Origin: Patellaria atrata CBS 101060
Taxonomy: Eukaryota > Ascomycota > Dothideomycetes > Patellariales > Patellariaceae
Assembly: GCA_010093705.1 (NCBI GenBank)
Contig: MU006105.1
Coordinates: 411,960-475,959 of the forward strand
DNA length: 64,000 nucleotides
Direction: 5' to 3'
Shown here: piece by piece, positions 28,636 through 40,305 of the stretch
How the letters are laid out: each line of letters starts with the position of its first letter
Position numbering within the stretch: the stretch's first letter is position 1
Program-made: the position numbers and the translations under genes
The notes under the pieces: model-generated
The model's database searches: none
Told to the model about the DNA's origin: nothing
Seen by the model: the letters and a program-made list of their open reading frames with translations, nothing else

Positions 28636-28974
28636 AGAGGGGGTGACGGGGTTCTTCTGTTCTCTTGAGGTTTTTTGGGAAGGGGTCAAGATCTTTATCT
28701 ACACGAGATGTCACGCTTATCGTTCGACTAACGATAGGTTCTATTTGTTCCAATCTTTTACAGAGTCCTTGTTTGTACGCTATTCGCAAGTGGGTTGACT
28801 GGCGGTTCGAACATATGTTGACGATAGCAGAATTATCCATAGCCTTGTCATAACGAATAATGGGCACCAAATCTGTTTCACCACACCTTGACCTCTCTAC
28901 CCCTAATGCCCCCAACTCCACGCCATTGGTAGAGTTACAGTCCATAGATCTGCCTTAAACAGCCCGGATTATTC
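28636..28974. other. Convergent spacer between RpiB and the TEX30-like pseudogene
   Basis: 339 bp between convergently oriented ends. Nothing else seen. Confidence 0.35.
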
Positions 28975-30027
28975 TTACTTCTTATGCCTTTTCGATCTCC
29001 TTGGTGGTATCTCTGAAGACTGTTCCTTTCCTTGGCCCCTTTTCGATTGCCTGGAACTATTCTTCCGTTGTAGTTTCTCTGAGGCTGGTGATGCTCCGGT
29101 TTTGTCTCCTTGCTCATTTGTAGATATCCTAGAGCTATTCTTTTGCTCTCCTTTTACCACGGTTGGTGATGAGCCGCTCTTCATTCCTTCCTTTCGACTC
29201 TAGATGTCATGGAGACTTTCCTTGGTGTCATATACGATTTCACTTTCAAGGATAGTCTCTACGTCTGTATCCCATTCGAGATTTTGTTCACGAAACCTGG
29301 TGGGATCGCACAACCACTCTGCAGCAAGCTGTCCAGTTCGCTCTCCCATCGCTTGTGTAGCCTTTTTCGGAACAACGTTCATCCCATGATCGGCCGACTC
29401 CACACATATTACCCAGATACGACATTGCATCTTCTCATCTCATTCAAAATAATAAGATCGCACATTTTATCACGGGACCCGACGATAAATAGCACAATCG
29501 ACTCCGGTTGCAGTTCTAACAGAATCTGATCCCTAAGTTCTCCCTTAGGCGACTGTAACGGATAGCTCACAAGTACCAGTGGTGGAATGTTCGCCAATTC
29601 TAGCTCCAGAAATGCCATAACCGCAGCTCTAGCACCCATACTCCTTCCGCCCAAGGCAATAGGGAAATTACGTTCAGACGAACGTCTATGTGCGATGGTT
29701 TTCCTAAACCCAACGACTCTAGACTTCAGGTTCATGTTCCCCTGAAACAGAAGTATACGCATGGACGTGCAGAAACCATTGCGGAAATTAATCACTGCAG
29801 AAGCGGAGAGTGTTCCTCCTGCGCCATGGGTGAAGATCAGTAAGAACCCGACTTTGGAAGAACCGTGTCGTTCGCATGGAGGAGGGTCTTGAGATGATAC
29901 TGAGTTAGTAGAGGATTGGAGATTTTTCTCCAGAGGATGAGTCGTCTTTTAAATCACGCCCTCCTTTGGGTGGTAGAATTGAGACTTCGTCTTCCTTTCC
30001 GGGAATTTGACGACGTTTACGCGGCAT
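28975..30027 (-). pseudogene. TEX30/KANL3-like alpha/beta-hydrolase, decayed
   Basis: Minus strand, possible start 30027 (MPRKRRQIPGKEDEV). The central frame reads FLLIFTHGAGGTLSASAV, NGFCTSMRILLFQGNMNLKS, ALGGRSMGARAAVMAFLE, VLVSYPLQSPKGELRDQIL and VLFIVGSRDKMCDL, the pattern of the TEX30/KANL3 family. The frame then changes by one base near 29420-29432 and resumes as ICVESADHGMNVV, keeping the Asp-His pair. A TAG at 29202-29200 separates a Lys/Ser-rich tail that is still in frame to 28975. A change of frame near 29900-29960 may be an intron (a TACTAAC site is there). The family is a hydrolase fold of unknown substrate. A frameshift plus a nonsense codon suggest a dying gene; one of them could be a sequence error. 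Confidence 0.65.
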
Positions 30028-30579
30028 TCTTGCGAAAATCCGTGGTGTTGATGAATTTGTTTCGCTTTGGGGACTGTGGTATTCGTATCTTGTTCTTTAT
30101 GGTCAACAAATCTGCCCTACTATATACTTGCTTCTAGTACTACTAATGTATTCGTTAACTCGAAGTTGTATTACCCAAATAGCAATCAAAAAAGGTTTCC
30201 TCTATCAGTAGATTCAGATTTATCAACGAGTGTTATGATAGTAGGATAGACATTACGGCAGGCGGATTGAAAGAGATTTCGATCCCTACGGAGCAGCGGA
30301 AGCTATCATTCTAGTAAAATATTTTACAATACTGATATTTCACCTTCAGAGAATCAGAGATTTGTTGATATACAATACGTTAGGGGCTAGGAGGTGCAGG
30401 AGCTCAAGCGAAACGCGCAGAACGCGACCACGTCCAGTTGCGGCTAGCATGCGAAATGCCATCATCTGTTTCTACCACAAGCTAGAGTGCGTTTTACTCA
30501 AACACATTCACATCTTCTTATAACATTTTCCATGTGACCATTCACTTCATCCATTGACTTTCGATAAACATCTTCCACC
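30028..30579. other. Divergent promoter region upstream of Hos3
   Basis: 552 bp between the pseudogene's start and the Hos3 start, transcribed outward in both directions. No specific site identified. Confidence 0.35.
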
Positions 30580-33500
30580 ATGAGCACAAACACCCCTGGT
30601 CTACCTGCCCCAAGGGTGCCGCTGGTGTCAACAAACCAAGACTCTACATTGACGGCCAACTCGTCGAAAAGACTATCTTTGAACACAGCTTCTAAAACGC
30701 CTCTCCCAGTATCGCCTGGGTATAGATCCCCGTCGCGAAACCCTTACGATCGAAGTCAGGCCTCAAACTCTCCAACTACGTCGGCTCCCCCGAGTCCCTT
30801 GCGTCGCAGTTCCAGCAGCGCAAGCTTGAATCGGGCGCCTCGTTCCCCAGGATTGCTCAAAAAAGCTTCGACTTCCTCACTACGTGGTAGGGACATGCCC
30901 TCAACACCTCGGGCGGGTCTCGCACGTCGGTCTTCATCGAATCTATTAGCCTCGCCCGGTGGCCCTCTGAAATCCCCACTTGCTACATCCATGGAAGCTC
31001 CACCTTTAACAGCGGCGGAGGTTGCGTCAACATATTTCCAGAAAGAGCTTAGTATCCACCAAGATGAGAATTCTACCGCGAAAACTGTGGTTATACTGCA
31101 CGATGCCTGTTATGGTCATAGATACTCCAGACCTAAAACGACTAAATCCACACTCAGCTTGATTGTTGAGCGCCCCGAACGTATTCATGCAGGAGTCCTA
31201 GGTATCGCAGCAGCATATGTTCGTCTAGGGGAGAAACATGCGGAAGGCCACAGTCCACCTCATCCTTCAAGATCTCCGGACCATCAACTCCCATTTAAGA
31301 TTATTAGGACCTCTAGAAACGTTAGCATCACTTCTTCTGCTGTCACAAACGTCCACGGCACGAAGTGGATGCAAGAACTCAAAACTATGTGCGACACCGC
31401 TGGACAGAAACTGGCTACTACTGGAAAGGAACTTGTCAGGACCGAGGAACCTTACCAGCAACCAAAGGAGAAGTTTCACGAGGGAGACCTCTATCTTTCT
31501 CCCGAGTCTCTGGGTGCTTTCGAAGGCGCACTTGGAGGCGTGTGCGATGGAGTGGATGCTGTATTCGAGGGGTCCAAAACCCCATCTGGACCTACTCATG
31601 CTTTCGTATGTGTTCGTCCTCCTGGCCATCACTGCTCAGCAGATTTCCCTTCAGGATTTTGTTGGATCAACAATGTCCATATTGGAATCCAGCATGCCGC
31701 GCAAGCTCACGGTTTAACGCATGCAGCGATTATTGACTTTGATCTTCACCATGGAGACGGATCCCAAGAGATCACCTGGGACCATAATGCTAAGCTTGGA
31801 AAGCTTCCAAAGAATACACCCAACTCCAAGAAAGCATCGATTGGGTACTTCAGCTTGCACGATATCAACTCTTATCCCTGCGAAAGCGGCGATGAAGAAA
31901 AGGTGCAGAATGCTAGCCTTTGCATCGAAAATGCGCACGGTCAATCGATCTGGAATGTCCATCTACAACCTTGGAAAACCGAGGACGATTTCTGGACACT
32001 CTATGAAACTAGGTACAAAGTTTTAATAAACAAAGCACGAGCCTTTCTTCGTAACAATACAGAACGGTTGAAAGGTCTCGGAAATCATCCTCCAGGCAGG
32101 GCTGCGATCTTCTTATCAGCAGGCTTTGACGCAAGTGAGTGGGAAAGTCAAGGCATGCAGAGGCACAAGGTTTTCGTTCCTACGGAATTCTACGCGAGGC
32201 TCACCCAAGATGTTGTAAAGATGTCTGAAGAGGAGGGCCTCGGTGTCGATGGTCGTATCATCAGTGTACTTGAAGGAGGCTATAGCGACAGAGCTCTTAT
32301 GACTGGCGTTCTAAGCCATTTGAGTGGACTCTGCGATGGCCAAACATTACCGTCTTCGTCATCTCAGCCTGATTCAGTTGATGAGAGTGGGTTAGGATGG
32401 GAGATGGTCCAGAAGTTAACCAATATGAAACTGGACGACAAACCTAAGGTAGAAATTCGTGATCGGGAACTCCACTACGATACCAATTGGTGGGAGCCAT
32501 CCTCTCTTTCTACTTTGGAATCGCTTGTCTACCCAGCACCACTACCATCGGCAACTATCAAAAGCAAACGCACAGCACCTACCCACAACTACTCTTCTCC
32601 GACTCAGGCTTCTGTCGCCAAAGTAGCCGAAATTAGCAAGATCCATCGTTCTAGCTCGGGGTCTTACCGCAATGGATCGTTAACTCCCTCGAGAGCGGCG
32701 ACACCTCCACCACCAGATGTCGATTGGATAACTGCTACATATGAACTGAGCAAGTTATTGATACCGACAGATCGTACTACTAAGAGCTGCAAACCAGAGG
32801 AACTTACAGCTACAGCTATGAAGAAGGATCGCCGTTCATCTGTTGCCAGTGTCGCAAGCGTTTCTACCGCTGCATTTCCACCAACAACTACAGTCGCACA
32901 ACCTAGTGGTAGACAACTAAGGGGCAGAAAACCAAAAGTGCCCTATGGCGAAACAGTCATAGATGATGATAAGGACCCCTTAAAATCGCGCGGCGATCGG
33001 AGAAAGACAATGGGTGCTCTACCTCCACGAGTGGAATCCGCTCCTAAGCCCACCCAACCCCGTCGCCGACTCAGTGTCGCGTCAAGTGTGAGTTCTATTG
33101 GTGACAGAACAGGTGTGCTTCCCTCAGGTATCCCGATTTCAAGACTAAACAGCGCAACCTCTACGTCCGCAAGCGCTATGCAAGGTGCCGTCAGGAAACC
33201 AAGAGCGAGCTCGAAACCTCCTGTACCCGTACGGCCTTCAGTAACGGCAAGGATCAAATCTGTCGAACAGAAATCTTCAAAGGTCAAATCGGAGACGAAG
33301 GATGAAGATCCCATGGATCAACTCTCGCGCGGACTAAAGAGAATCACGCTCAAGGTCCCTTCCAAAGAGGAGCACGAGGCGAAGTTGCAGAAGAAGGTTG
33401 ATGGCGGGATGGAAAAGAACGACGTGGATGAGACAGGAAAGAAGAAACCTCAAGCGCCAAAGACGGCATCGAAGAAAGGAGCAGTCGGTAGACCTCCTAA

Positions 33501-33957
33501 AATTACTACCACGACTAGCAAGCAGAGAGTTCTTCCTTCTGCTGATAGCAATTCCTTCCCCATTCCACAAGTCCCTCAACCTGCACAGTCCCAAATTACT
33601 TCACCGCATGACGCACTTCAGAGGGTCGTTTCTCCAAGCGCACCTCTTTCACCCTCCGAGGAATTACCCATTTCACAATTCGAGGCTGTGACGGAACTTC
33701 TCCCACAAACCGCATCTCCGCCTCGCCCAGACACTCCACCGCCCCCACCACCGGCTGTAATCCCGCAATTTATCCAGTACGATCCTTATCCGGCTGGATC
33801 TCACCCGATAGCAGCCAGTATGGGACAGCACTTCGCTACACCACCTCTCCAGTGGCTTCCACCTAATACAGACACTGCTGCTACTGGAACATTCTCACCT
33901 CCTCCTGCAACTTCCCCGGAAACGAATCCCCTTACGGGAACAAATCAGAGAGAATAA
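30580..33957 (+). CDS. hos3: Histone deacetylase, Hos3 type
   Basis: Single exon, 1,125 residues. A ~150-residue Ser/Pro-rich N-terminal region precedes the deacetylase domain (about residues 165-600). Catalytic signatures: RPPGHHCSADFPSGFCW (active-site His pair) near residue 347, IDFDLHHGDGSQ (Zn-binding Asp-x-His) near 386, FLSAGFDASEWE (Asp ligand) near 513, and SVLEGGYSDRAL. Spacing and the SGFCWINNV variant match Hos3, a class II enzyme removing acetyl groups from histones, reported at the bud neck/septum in yeast. The remaining ~500 residues are a low-complexity basic and Pro-rich tail with an RGRKPKVPYG block resembling an AT-hook. All metal ligands are present, so it should be active. 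Confidence 0.92.
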   Translation: MSTNTPGLPAPRVPLVSTNQDSTLTANSSKRLSLNTASKTPLPVSPGYRSPSRNPYDRSQASNSPTTSAPPSPLRRSSSSASLNRAPRSPGLLKKASTSSLRGRDMPSTPRAGLARRSSSNLLASPGGPLKSPLATSMEAPPLTAAEVASTYFQKELSIHQDENSTAKTVVILHDACYGHRYSRPKTTKSTLSLIVERPERIHAGVLGIAAAYVRLGEKHAEGHSPPHPSRSPDHQLPFKIIRTSRNVSITSSAVTNVHGTKWMQELKTMCDTAGQKLATTGKELVRTEEPYQQPKEKFHEGDLYLSPESLGAFEGALGGVCDGVDAVFEGSKTPSGPTHAFVCVRPPGHHCSADFPSGFCWINNVHIGIQHAAQAHGLTHAAIIDFDLHHGDGSQEITWDHNAKLGKLPKNTPNSKKASIGYFSLHDINSYPCESGDEEKVQNASLCIENAHGQSIWNVHLQPWKTEDDFWTLYETRYKVLINKARAFLRNNTERLKGLGNHPPGRAAIFLSAGFDASEWESQGMQRHKVFVPTEFYARLTQDVVKMSEEEGLGVDGRIISVLEGGYSDRALMTGVLSHLSGLCDGQTLPSSSSQPDSVDESGLGWEMVQKLTNMKLDDKPKVEIRDRELHYDTNWWEPSSLSTLESLVYPAPLPSATIKSKRTAPTHNYSSPTQASVAKVAEISKIHRSSSGSYRNGSLTPSRAATPPPPDVDWITATYELSKLLIPTDRTTKSCKPEELTATAMKKDRRSSVASVASVSTAAFPPTTTVAQPSGRQLRGRKPKVPYGETVIDDDKDPLKSRGDRRKTMGALPPRVESAPKPTQPRRRLSVASSVSSIGDRTGVLPSGIPISRLNSATSTSASAMQGAVRKPRASSKPPVPVRPSVTARIKSVEQKSSKVKSETKDEDPMDQLSRGLKRITLKVPSKEEHEAKLQKKVDGGMEKNDVDETGKKKPQAPKTASKKGAVGRPPKITTTTSKQRVLPSADSNSFPIPQVPQPAQSQITSPHDALQRVVSPSAPLSPSEELPISQFEAVTELLPQTASPPRPDTPPPPPPAVIPQFIQYDPYPAGSHPIAASMGQHFATPPLQWLPPNTDTAATGTFSPPPATSPETNPLTGTNQRE

Positions 33958-34779
33958 AACTTTACTATAAATCTAGAAGTCTCTCTTGACCACACCAGAG
34001 CTAAGGAACGGGACACTCTGTTTAATGGCTTTGGCGAGCATATCTTGGATAATAAGGATATCAGGAGAGATTGATGTGGCTGTCTTTCATATCGTGCTAT
34101 ACGAGAGATTTCTTTCCCTCCTCCGAATCTATCTTTCCTTTACCGTCCAATCGTGCCGCTTTCTCGTTTGCAATACCCCTCTTGTCATTCAGCAATGTCT
34201 TATTTTCATTGGCTAGGTTTCAGTGCGTTGTATAGATACCCCCAATACCCCTTGTTTGTTTGACTCGTTATTTTAGCTTCTTCACTTCAACTTCCTATAT
34301 TGTTCTATACAGGTAACATCTTCCAACTAAAACGTGTGTTTCATTCGGATGTTCTGAAATGCATTTGCTGCAGATCACTACTATATCAGGTCTTGACCTT
34401 TCCGTTATTCTGGTTTCTCGATCAGTATTTGGAAAGTCCTAGCGTTGAACTAGATAGAAGTAGGAAATAAAATGACTATAATCTGACGTCTAGTTCCCGA
34501 GGCTCTCAACTACATAACATGCAATGCAACATGTCAACTTGAAAGAGGATGGCATATTATGCCAACAACGATTGTCACATTATGAGTTCACGATATTTCT
34601 GTAAGTTATGCCCAAGGCAAGTGACCGGGAGTACGGCTCGCAGGCAAACAACATTGATGTCATCGATGCTAGATGGAACTAATTCCATACTTCTTCCACA
34701 CTCCAACTTCAAAACTATAACTTCAAAATACCTGAGATTTATTGTCAGCAGAATACACACAACGCGTAAGAAGTCAGCA
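33958..34779. other. Spacer / promoter of the iron-type dehydrogenase gene
   Basis: Holds the Hos3 3' flank and the following promoter. The downstream frame is open from 34549 but reads as leader, not protein. Confidence 0.35.
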
Positions 34780-35913
34780 ATGACTGAAGCAACTACCAAT
34801 CCACTCTCTGGTTTATGGAAGCCGATTCACCTAGAGAAACTGTATTATGGACCAGACTCGGTCCGAAAACATCTGATAGACAGTCTACCGACTACCCAAT
34901 CCAAAGCATTCATCATCACCGGCTCATCACTAGCCATAAAAACCCCCTTGATACAACAAGTCGAGCAGCTCCTCACTTCAGCCCACCATGCCGGCACCTT
35001 TTCCAACATCAAGCAGCACGCCCCCGTAGCCCAACTAGACGAAGCAACGCAAGCCGTTCAGCAAGACGCCAGCATCGACACCATCATCAGCATCGGCGGC
35101 GGCAGCCCCATCGACTCCGCCAAAGCAATATCCCACCGGCTATCCTCGAAACACCAAAAACCCCTCTACCACATTGCAATCCCCACGACCCTCAGCGCCG
35201 CCGAATGCACCTTCACAGCCGGCTACACCAACTCAACCGGCACCAAAATCGGCATCTCCCACCCCTCCCTCGCTCCCCGCGCCATCCTCTACGACGCCAT
35301 CTTCGCCCTCCATACCCCGCCCCACCTCTGGACCTCCACCGGCATCCGCGCCCTCGACCACGCAATCGAGCAACTCTACCACCCCACCGCGACGGAAATA
35401 AGCAAACAGATGTGTCTCTCCGCCATAGCGTCCCTCTTCACCTACCTCCCACGGTACGCCGCCGATCCCAAGAACGAAGACACAATCACGCACCTCCAAC
35501 TCGCAGCCTTCGCCTCCCTCGGTCTCCTAGGCTGTAATCTCAAAGGCGGCCTCGGGCTCTCTCACGCCCTGGGCTATGCGATCGGAAGCCCCTACGACGT
35601 ACCGCATGGTGTGACGTCGTGTCTGACGCTCGGCCACGTTGTCAAGCTTAAGGCGGAGGCGGAGGCGGAGGCGGCGCAGATTGCCCGCGTGCTGCCGGTT
35701 CTCGGACGCGAGCGGAGCGGTCACGATGCTGTGGATGCGCGCAGAGTTGGGGATGAGGTTTTGGGCCTCGTGCGGGAGTTGGGGTTGGGGACTTCGTTGG
35801 GGGAGTTGGGGGTTGGGAGGGGGGAGGCGGAGGTTATTGCGAAACGGGTGGCGGGGGGGAGGGAGGGGGACGAGTTTGAGAGGGTTTTGGGGCTTGTGAA
35901 GGGGTTGTATTAG
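34780..35913 (+). CDS. Iron-type alcohol dehydrogenase / maleylacetate reductase-like
   Basis: 377 residues from the ATG at 34780, chosen because the sequence upstream (frame open from 34549) has no family similarity. Family features: LYYGPDSVRKHL, IISIGGGSPIDSAKAI (NAD(P)-binding Gly motif), AIPTTLSAAECT, ALDHAIEQLYH, LSHALGYAIGSPYDVPHG. The Asp/His set of the metal site is replaced or reduced in maleylacetate reductases; the ALDHAIEQ and VPHG motifs fit that subgroup, which reduces maleylacetate to 3-oxoadipate in aromatic breakdown. Substrate therefore inferred, not shown. The C-terminal third is very GC-rich, with a GGCGGA hexamer repeat at about 35651-35680 encoding alternating Glu/Ala. 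No neighbouring aromatic-pathway gene is present. Confidence 0.85.
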   Translation: MTEATTNPLSGLWKPIHLEKLYYGPDSVRKHLIDSLPTTQSKAFIITGSSLAIKTPLIQQVEQLLTSAHHAGTFSNIKQHAPVAQLDEATQAVQQDASIDTIISIGGGSPIDSAKAISHRLSSKHQKPLYHIAIPTTLSAAECTFTAGYTNSTGTKIGISHPSLAPRAILYDAIFALHTPPHLWTSTGIRALDHAIEQLYHPTATEISKQMCLSAIASLFTYLPRYAADPKNEDTITHLQLAAFASLGLLGCNLKGGLGLSHALGYAIGSPYDVPHGVTSCLTLGHVVKLKAEAEAEAAQIARVLPVLGRERSGHDAVDARRVGDEVLGLVRELGLGTSLGELGVGRGEAEVIAKRVAGGREGDEFERVLGLVKGLY

Positions 35914-37460
35914 GGGGTTGTGGAGGGCTGCTGGATGGGGGATTTCAGCCCTATCTAGAACTCTAGCCATGAGATTTGCCAGCACTGAAACTGGGAGGCC
36001 AATCTTTCGTCGCCCTCTGTAGGAGTGCGGTAACCCCTTCTTTTGCGTAGTTTCTGCGTGTGATGTGGCACTCTTGGTACTGCGCAAAGTACAGTGGTAA
36101 GGGGCCAATAGAAACCCCCCTTTCGATCAGTCTTCACTCGCAGAAGTACAAGCTATCTTATCGAATACACCCTCAAACGCAGATTCGTATACAACCAAGC
36201 AGTCCTGGTCCTAATTCCAGCAAGTTTTCCCGTACCTACTCATCGACATCTCTACAAAGTAACTTTTCCCTCAAGCAAGAATATCAACACCTACGGATCG
36301 ATATTAAGCCCACTTCTGGCTTAAGGTGGGGTGAAAGCGGGGTAGTATTGATAGGGCTGAACAGTCAGGGAGAAGGAGCGAGAATCCTTCAGCCTTGCAA
36401 GTCTTGGGGGAGGGGGGGGAGGGATGGGAGGGGTTGGGGGTGGGGGGGGTTTCATGGGGCGGCTCGAGGATGGGTTGACGCTCCCTAAATCTGAACGCGG
36501 TAACTTTCCACAGGATGGTTAAGTGGCAATATGGGTATGTGGATTTAAGGTATGTGTTGTGTCGTTCACCGGCACGATGGCAGCGAGCGAGGGGGCCGTA
36601 GAGTGAGAGATGGGCGGTGAAGGAATTGTATGTATGTATGCTGTGTACTGTGCTGTACACGGTATATGGATCGGCAAAGTTGTTTATGGGTGGAGCTGGG
36701 TAAGGTGGTGTCTGGTAAGACTCTACGTATGCACTCCCGAACCTACCGCTTTGGGAGAAAGATAAATATGCGGGCTATAGCAGACTATATGGATCGATGC
36801 GAGGCTGGAACTAATTTTTTATACTGTACTATTTTTCACTTTTTCCTATTTTTTGGCGGAGGGGGAAGAAGTAGACTGAATGTGTGACTCCCAAAAACAA
36901 GTAGATGCCGCGTAGTTCTAAAACTAGCCCCCCAGCTTATCAGTTCGATAGTTGGTGCAGCTAGACCTTATGTTTGATTTGTTGCTCGGTGTTGCATTGT
37001 TCCTGCGACTTGAGTAATACAGTTGTATCATATGACTTCAAGAGAACTCTTTTGAGGCTGTGAGCTTGGTAGTAAGGAGTTCCGAACTCATTTTTGCTCT
37101 TGCTGGATGAGGGAAGTTATCCCCTTTGCAGCCAGAATGCAATAATCTACCAATAGACTTTTCAGACATTCTGTTATCGTCTGCTTCAAATGGGTTTGTC
37201 GTTATGCCAACCGCATATCCTCCATCCACCATGCATACTGCTGCCTAGTGAAACAAGCGGAAGACTTGAGAGCCCAAAGAAGGGGTCAAAAGTCAAGACC
37301 TTTTGCTACTCCCTCGGTAGCTGCATGACACCACCTATAACTGGTATGATAACATATTAGCCGGCTGGTACTCTGCATCTTGTATCATGTCTCCAAAGCA
37401 TTTCGAAGATGAAGCAGGCTCTGGTAGGGAGATGGTTAGAATGTCTAGATGCTGGATACC

Positions 37461-37501
37461 AGATGCTAGATGCTAGATGCTAGATGCTAGATGCTAGATG
37501 C
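37461..37501. repeat. AGATGCT minisatellite
   Basis: Nearly six perfect tandem copies of the heptamer AGATGCT (41 bp), preceded by a degenerate copy. Confidence 0.95.
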
Positions 37502-37748
37502 CATTCCTGCAGCCAGCGCATTGCATCTCGTATCTTTCAGGTATCGCAACGGTCCAACGGTTCACATCCGTAGCATCACGGACCATAACCGTATGGAGAA
37601 TTGATGGATGGAGATAGTAGAGATGGAGCCGAGGAGTTGATCACTTTACATGCTCCCGGACGAGCTGGTTCTTATTAAGTAGCCTCTTCTCGACCACGAC
37701 ATCGGGCGAACACCTGCTCACACGTGGGTGTCCAATGTCTCATCGAAT

Positions 37749-37798
37749 GGCGGTGATGGCGGTGATGGCGGTGATGGCAGTGATGGCGGTGATGGCGG
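37749..37798. repeat. GGCGGTGAT minisatellite
   Basis: About 5.5 tandem copies of the nonamer GGCGGTGAT (50 bp), one with a G-to-A change. Confidence 0.95.
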
Positions 37799-39332
37799 AA
37801 ATCATTTCTGACCAGTGACGACACTTATCAACGCCCTTTTGACCATGTTTGCGAGGTTCAAAATGGCGCATGTTTTTATCTCCGCGTTAGAGTCACCAAC
37901 GTAAAGTTCTCAGGCAGGTTTGGGATCTGGGATTCTTCGGCTCGACAATTCAAAGCGATGACCGATAACACCCAAGTCCTCTCCAAACATTCGGTGAGCG
38001 CTCCTCCACTCACCGCGTTCAAGTCTTTAGGGGACCATGAAGTGGCGATGGAACAGAAGGGTCCCGCCCATGTCGCTCCAGGTATCAAGTGGTATCCAAA
38101 TGGCCTCTCCGAATAGATGATTGATGGATTAAGTCATCGACTAGAAATCAACTACATGAAGAAGATACGAGGTACATGACGTCTATCTGCACCATTACTG
38201 GCACTGCACACGCCAAAGACTGGCCTCATCCCCCTTCCCTAATCGGGACCTAAGGTGTTTGTAGGAGTCTCTGCGCTTGCAGACGGGGTGATAGAACTAT
38301 CGAACGACTTTCAGCCCTACCACTCGAAGGGATTGAATGCAACTCACAGGAAGTCACCGCCTTCGCCTGAAATGCTTCTCGAAGGGTCACTACGCCAGGT
38401 ACAACAGCTTAGTCATGGAGAAGAGGTCTTTAGTAAAGCTAAAGACGCAGGTAAGAAGTTAGATGGCATGGCTTGGATGTGATGCCATGTGCCCATGCAC
38501 AGTACCGGTACAGTACGAGCGTGTACGCCTTCATGCCGCCCTCCATTTCCTCGACTTACAGAATTAACAATGCCCCAAAGAGGAAAGGCGGGACGCATCT
38601 CAGTTCCTTTTCGACTCTTTCGACGACCGTTATGCACAATTGCTCGAGCTTCGCGGAAATCAAAGAGCTCGAAATACCCCTCTACGCCTCCACGCCCTCC
38701 CTTCAACCATGTCCAAAATGCCATACTGGCACCGTGGCTTTGGGCCAAAAGAAAAAAAAAACAAAAACAAAAAAACAGAAAAACAGAAAAAAACAAATCT
38801 CGTCAAACCAAAGAGACTGGAAATAAGATTAGAACCCTACCATGCAACTTTCCACGAATCCTGGTAAGGCGGAAAACTGGCTATCAAATCGCTCTTCGTT
38901 TCCGCGTCGACGAAGCTTCAGAGTAGCAGAAGGTAGCGTTCGCTTGCTCATTCCTACCGTCTTGCCGTCCTGCTCGGAGATCCGCGTAATAATGTATCTT
39001 TTGAAAAGATACCCTTAGCTGCCCTGCCGTATGCAGTTTCCCGCCAAGGGGAGTGTTCAGTGCTATAGATATAAGGCCCTGATGACCCCCATCGAGATCT
39101 TTAGCACACCAGCTTTACAACAAAATTAACTCGAGCTCTCCAGGGCACCTTGAAATAGTACTTGTTACATTAACAGACAAGCAATTCAGAAACATACCAA
39201 AACTTGGCACATCAGCCCTATTTTCTTATATATCTTAATCTCCTCTGCTATATTTCCCCACTGTCGACATCTCCACCGTCTGTAAAGACATACCCCATTC
39301 TTTCCCCTCAACCTCACTCACATCAATCCACA

Positions 39333-40101
39333 ATGGAACCCCAACACTTCGACTATTGGCTAAACCAAAACAACGTCCCCTACCAACCCGAATTCTTCGA
39401 AGTCTCCTCAGAATCAAGTCTAAGCGCCTCTCCCGTACGTTTCCATTCCCAAATATGTACCATACAAAGTCCAAACGCTAACCTTACCAGGTCTCCTCAA
39501 ACTACGAAATGCCCCTCCCATACCAAACCGGCCCCTACCACCACATCGCCCAAGAAATGCCCTACGCCTACCCTATCCCCATGACACCTTCCGACTTCTC
39601 CTCCGCAGACGAATCACCCTACCACAGCCCCCAACCACGTGTAACCGAACTCTCCTACCCAGCCCCCGAACGCACCCACACGACCTCAGGCGTAAGTACT
39701 TCCCCCCTTTTGGAAAGGAGAAAAAAAGAAAAGAAAAAAAAGAAAAAAAAAGAAAAATAAAAATAAAAAACCCTCCATCCCCCTCAACCCATCCCCCCTC
39801 GAGAGAGAAACCCATACTAATATTCTCCCAGCGCCGAAGAGCCCAAAACCGCGCAGCCCAACGCGCCTTCCGCGAGCGCAAAGAGAAACACGCCAAAGAC
39901 CTCGAATCCCAACTCGCGTCCCTGACGGACAAGTTCAGAAGTCTGGAGACTAGCCATGCCGAGCTTAATGCGGCGTACGATAAGTTGCGCAAGACTATCG
40001 AGCTGTTGACGAAGGATGAGGGGCCGAGTAATTCGGATACTTTGAGGAAGCTTTTGGAGATTTTGCATGGAGAGGTGAGGGTTAAGGTGGAGGGGAGTTA
40101 G
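39333..40101 (+). CDS. bZIP transcription factor, AP-1/Pap1-like basic region
   Basis: Three exons: 39333-39434, 39491-39691, 39832-40101; introns of 56 and 140 bp in phase 0, the second containing a long A/G-rich run. 190 residues. The N-terminal ~100 residues are Tyr/Pro/Ser-rich (a probable activation region). The bZIP is at about 102-160: basic region RRRAQNRAAQRAFRERKEKH, then a leucine zipper with LESQLASLTDKFRSLETSHAEL. The NRAAQRAFRER signature places it with fungal Yap/Pap1-type factors, which bind TTA(C/G)TAA-like sites. The protein is short and lacks the cysteine-rich redox domains of Yap1, so a stress-redox sensor role is not supported; targets are unknown. Confidence 0.88.
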
Positions 40102-40305
40102 GGGGGTTCGGAGAGGGGATTTGAGGGGAAGGTTTATGAGTTACGAATGCATCCTTTGGCGTTTTTTATCGTCGTCTTTTCTTCGTAGTATAGCGGTGGC
40201 ATCGAGGGGCAAACCCGTCAGAGAAAGGAGCGTTTCGTCTCGATAGGGCTGAAGCGGTTAATGGAGAAGCCACATAGATAGAGGCTGAATAAGGGGATCG
40301 AATAG

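Larger units (their letters stand above)
35914..39332. other. Gene-poor gap with G-rich tract and minisatellites
   Basis: 3.4 kb without a credible gene. It holds a G-rich tract at about 36406-36450 (able to form G-quadruplexes), a 7-bp minisatellite at 37461-37501, a 9-bp minisatellite at 37749-37798 and an A-rich run at about 38751-38795. Small ORFs (e.g. 37876-38088 minus, 38473-38926 plus) have no domain. The last ~300 bp are the bZIP gene's promoter. Confidence 0.5.

Noticed and set aside
35527-36108. 193-codon ORF opposite the iron-type dehydrogenase
   Set aside because: Shadow of the GC-rich dehydrogenase gene; Pro/His/Arg-rich composition typical of antisense reading.
38473-38926. 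Overlapping ORFs ending in Lys-rich sequence
   Set aside because: The Lys run comes from an A-rich tract, and no conserved motif is present.
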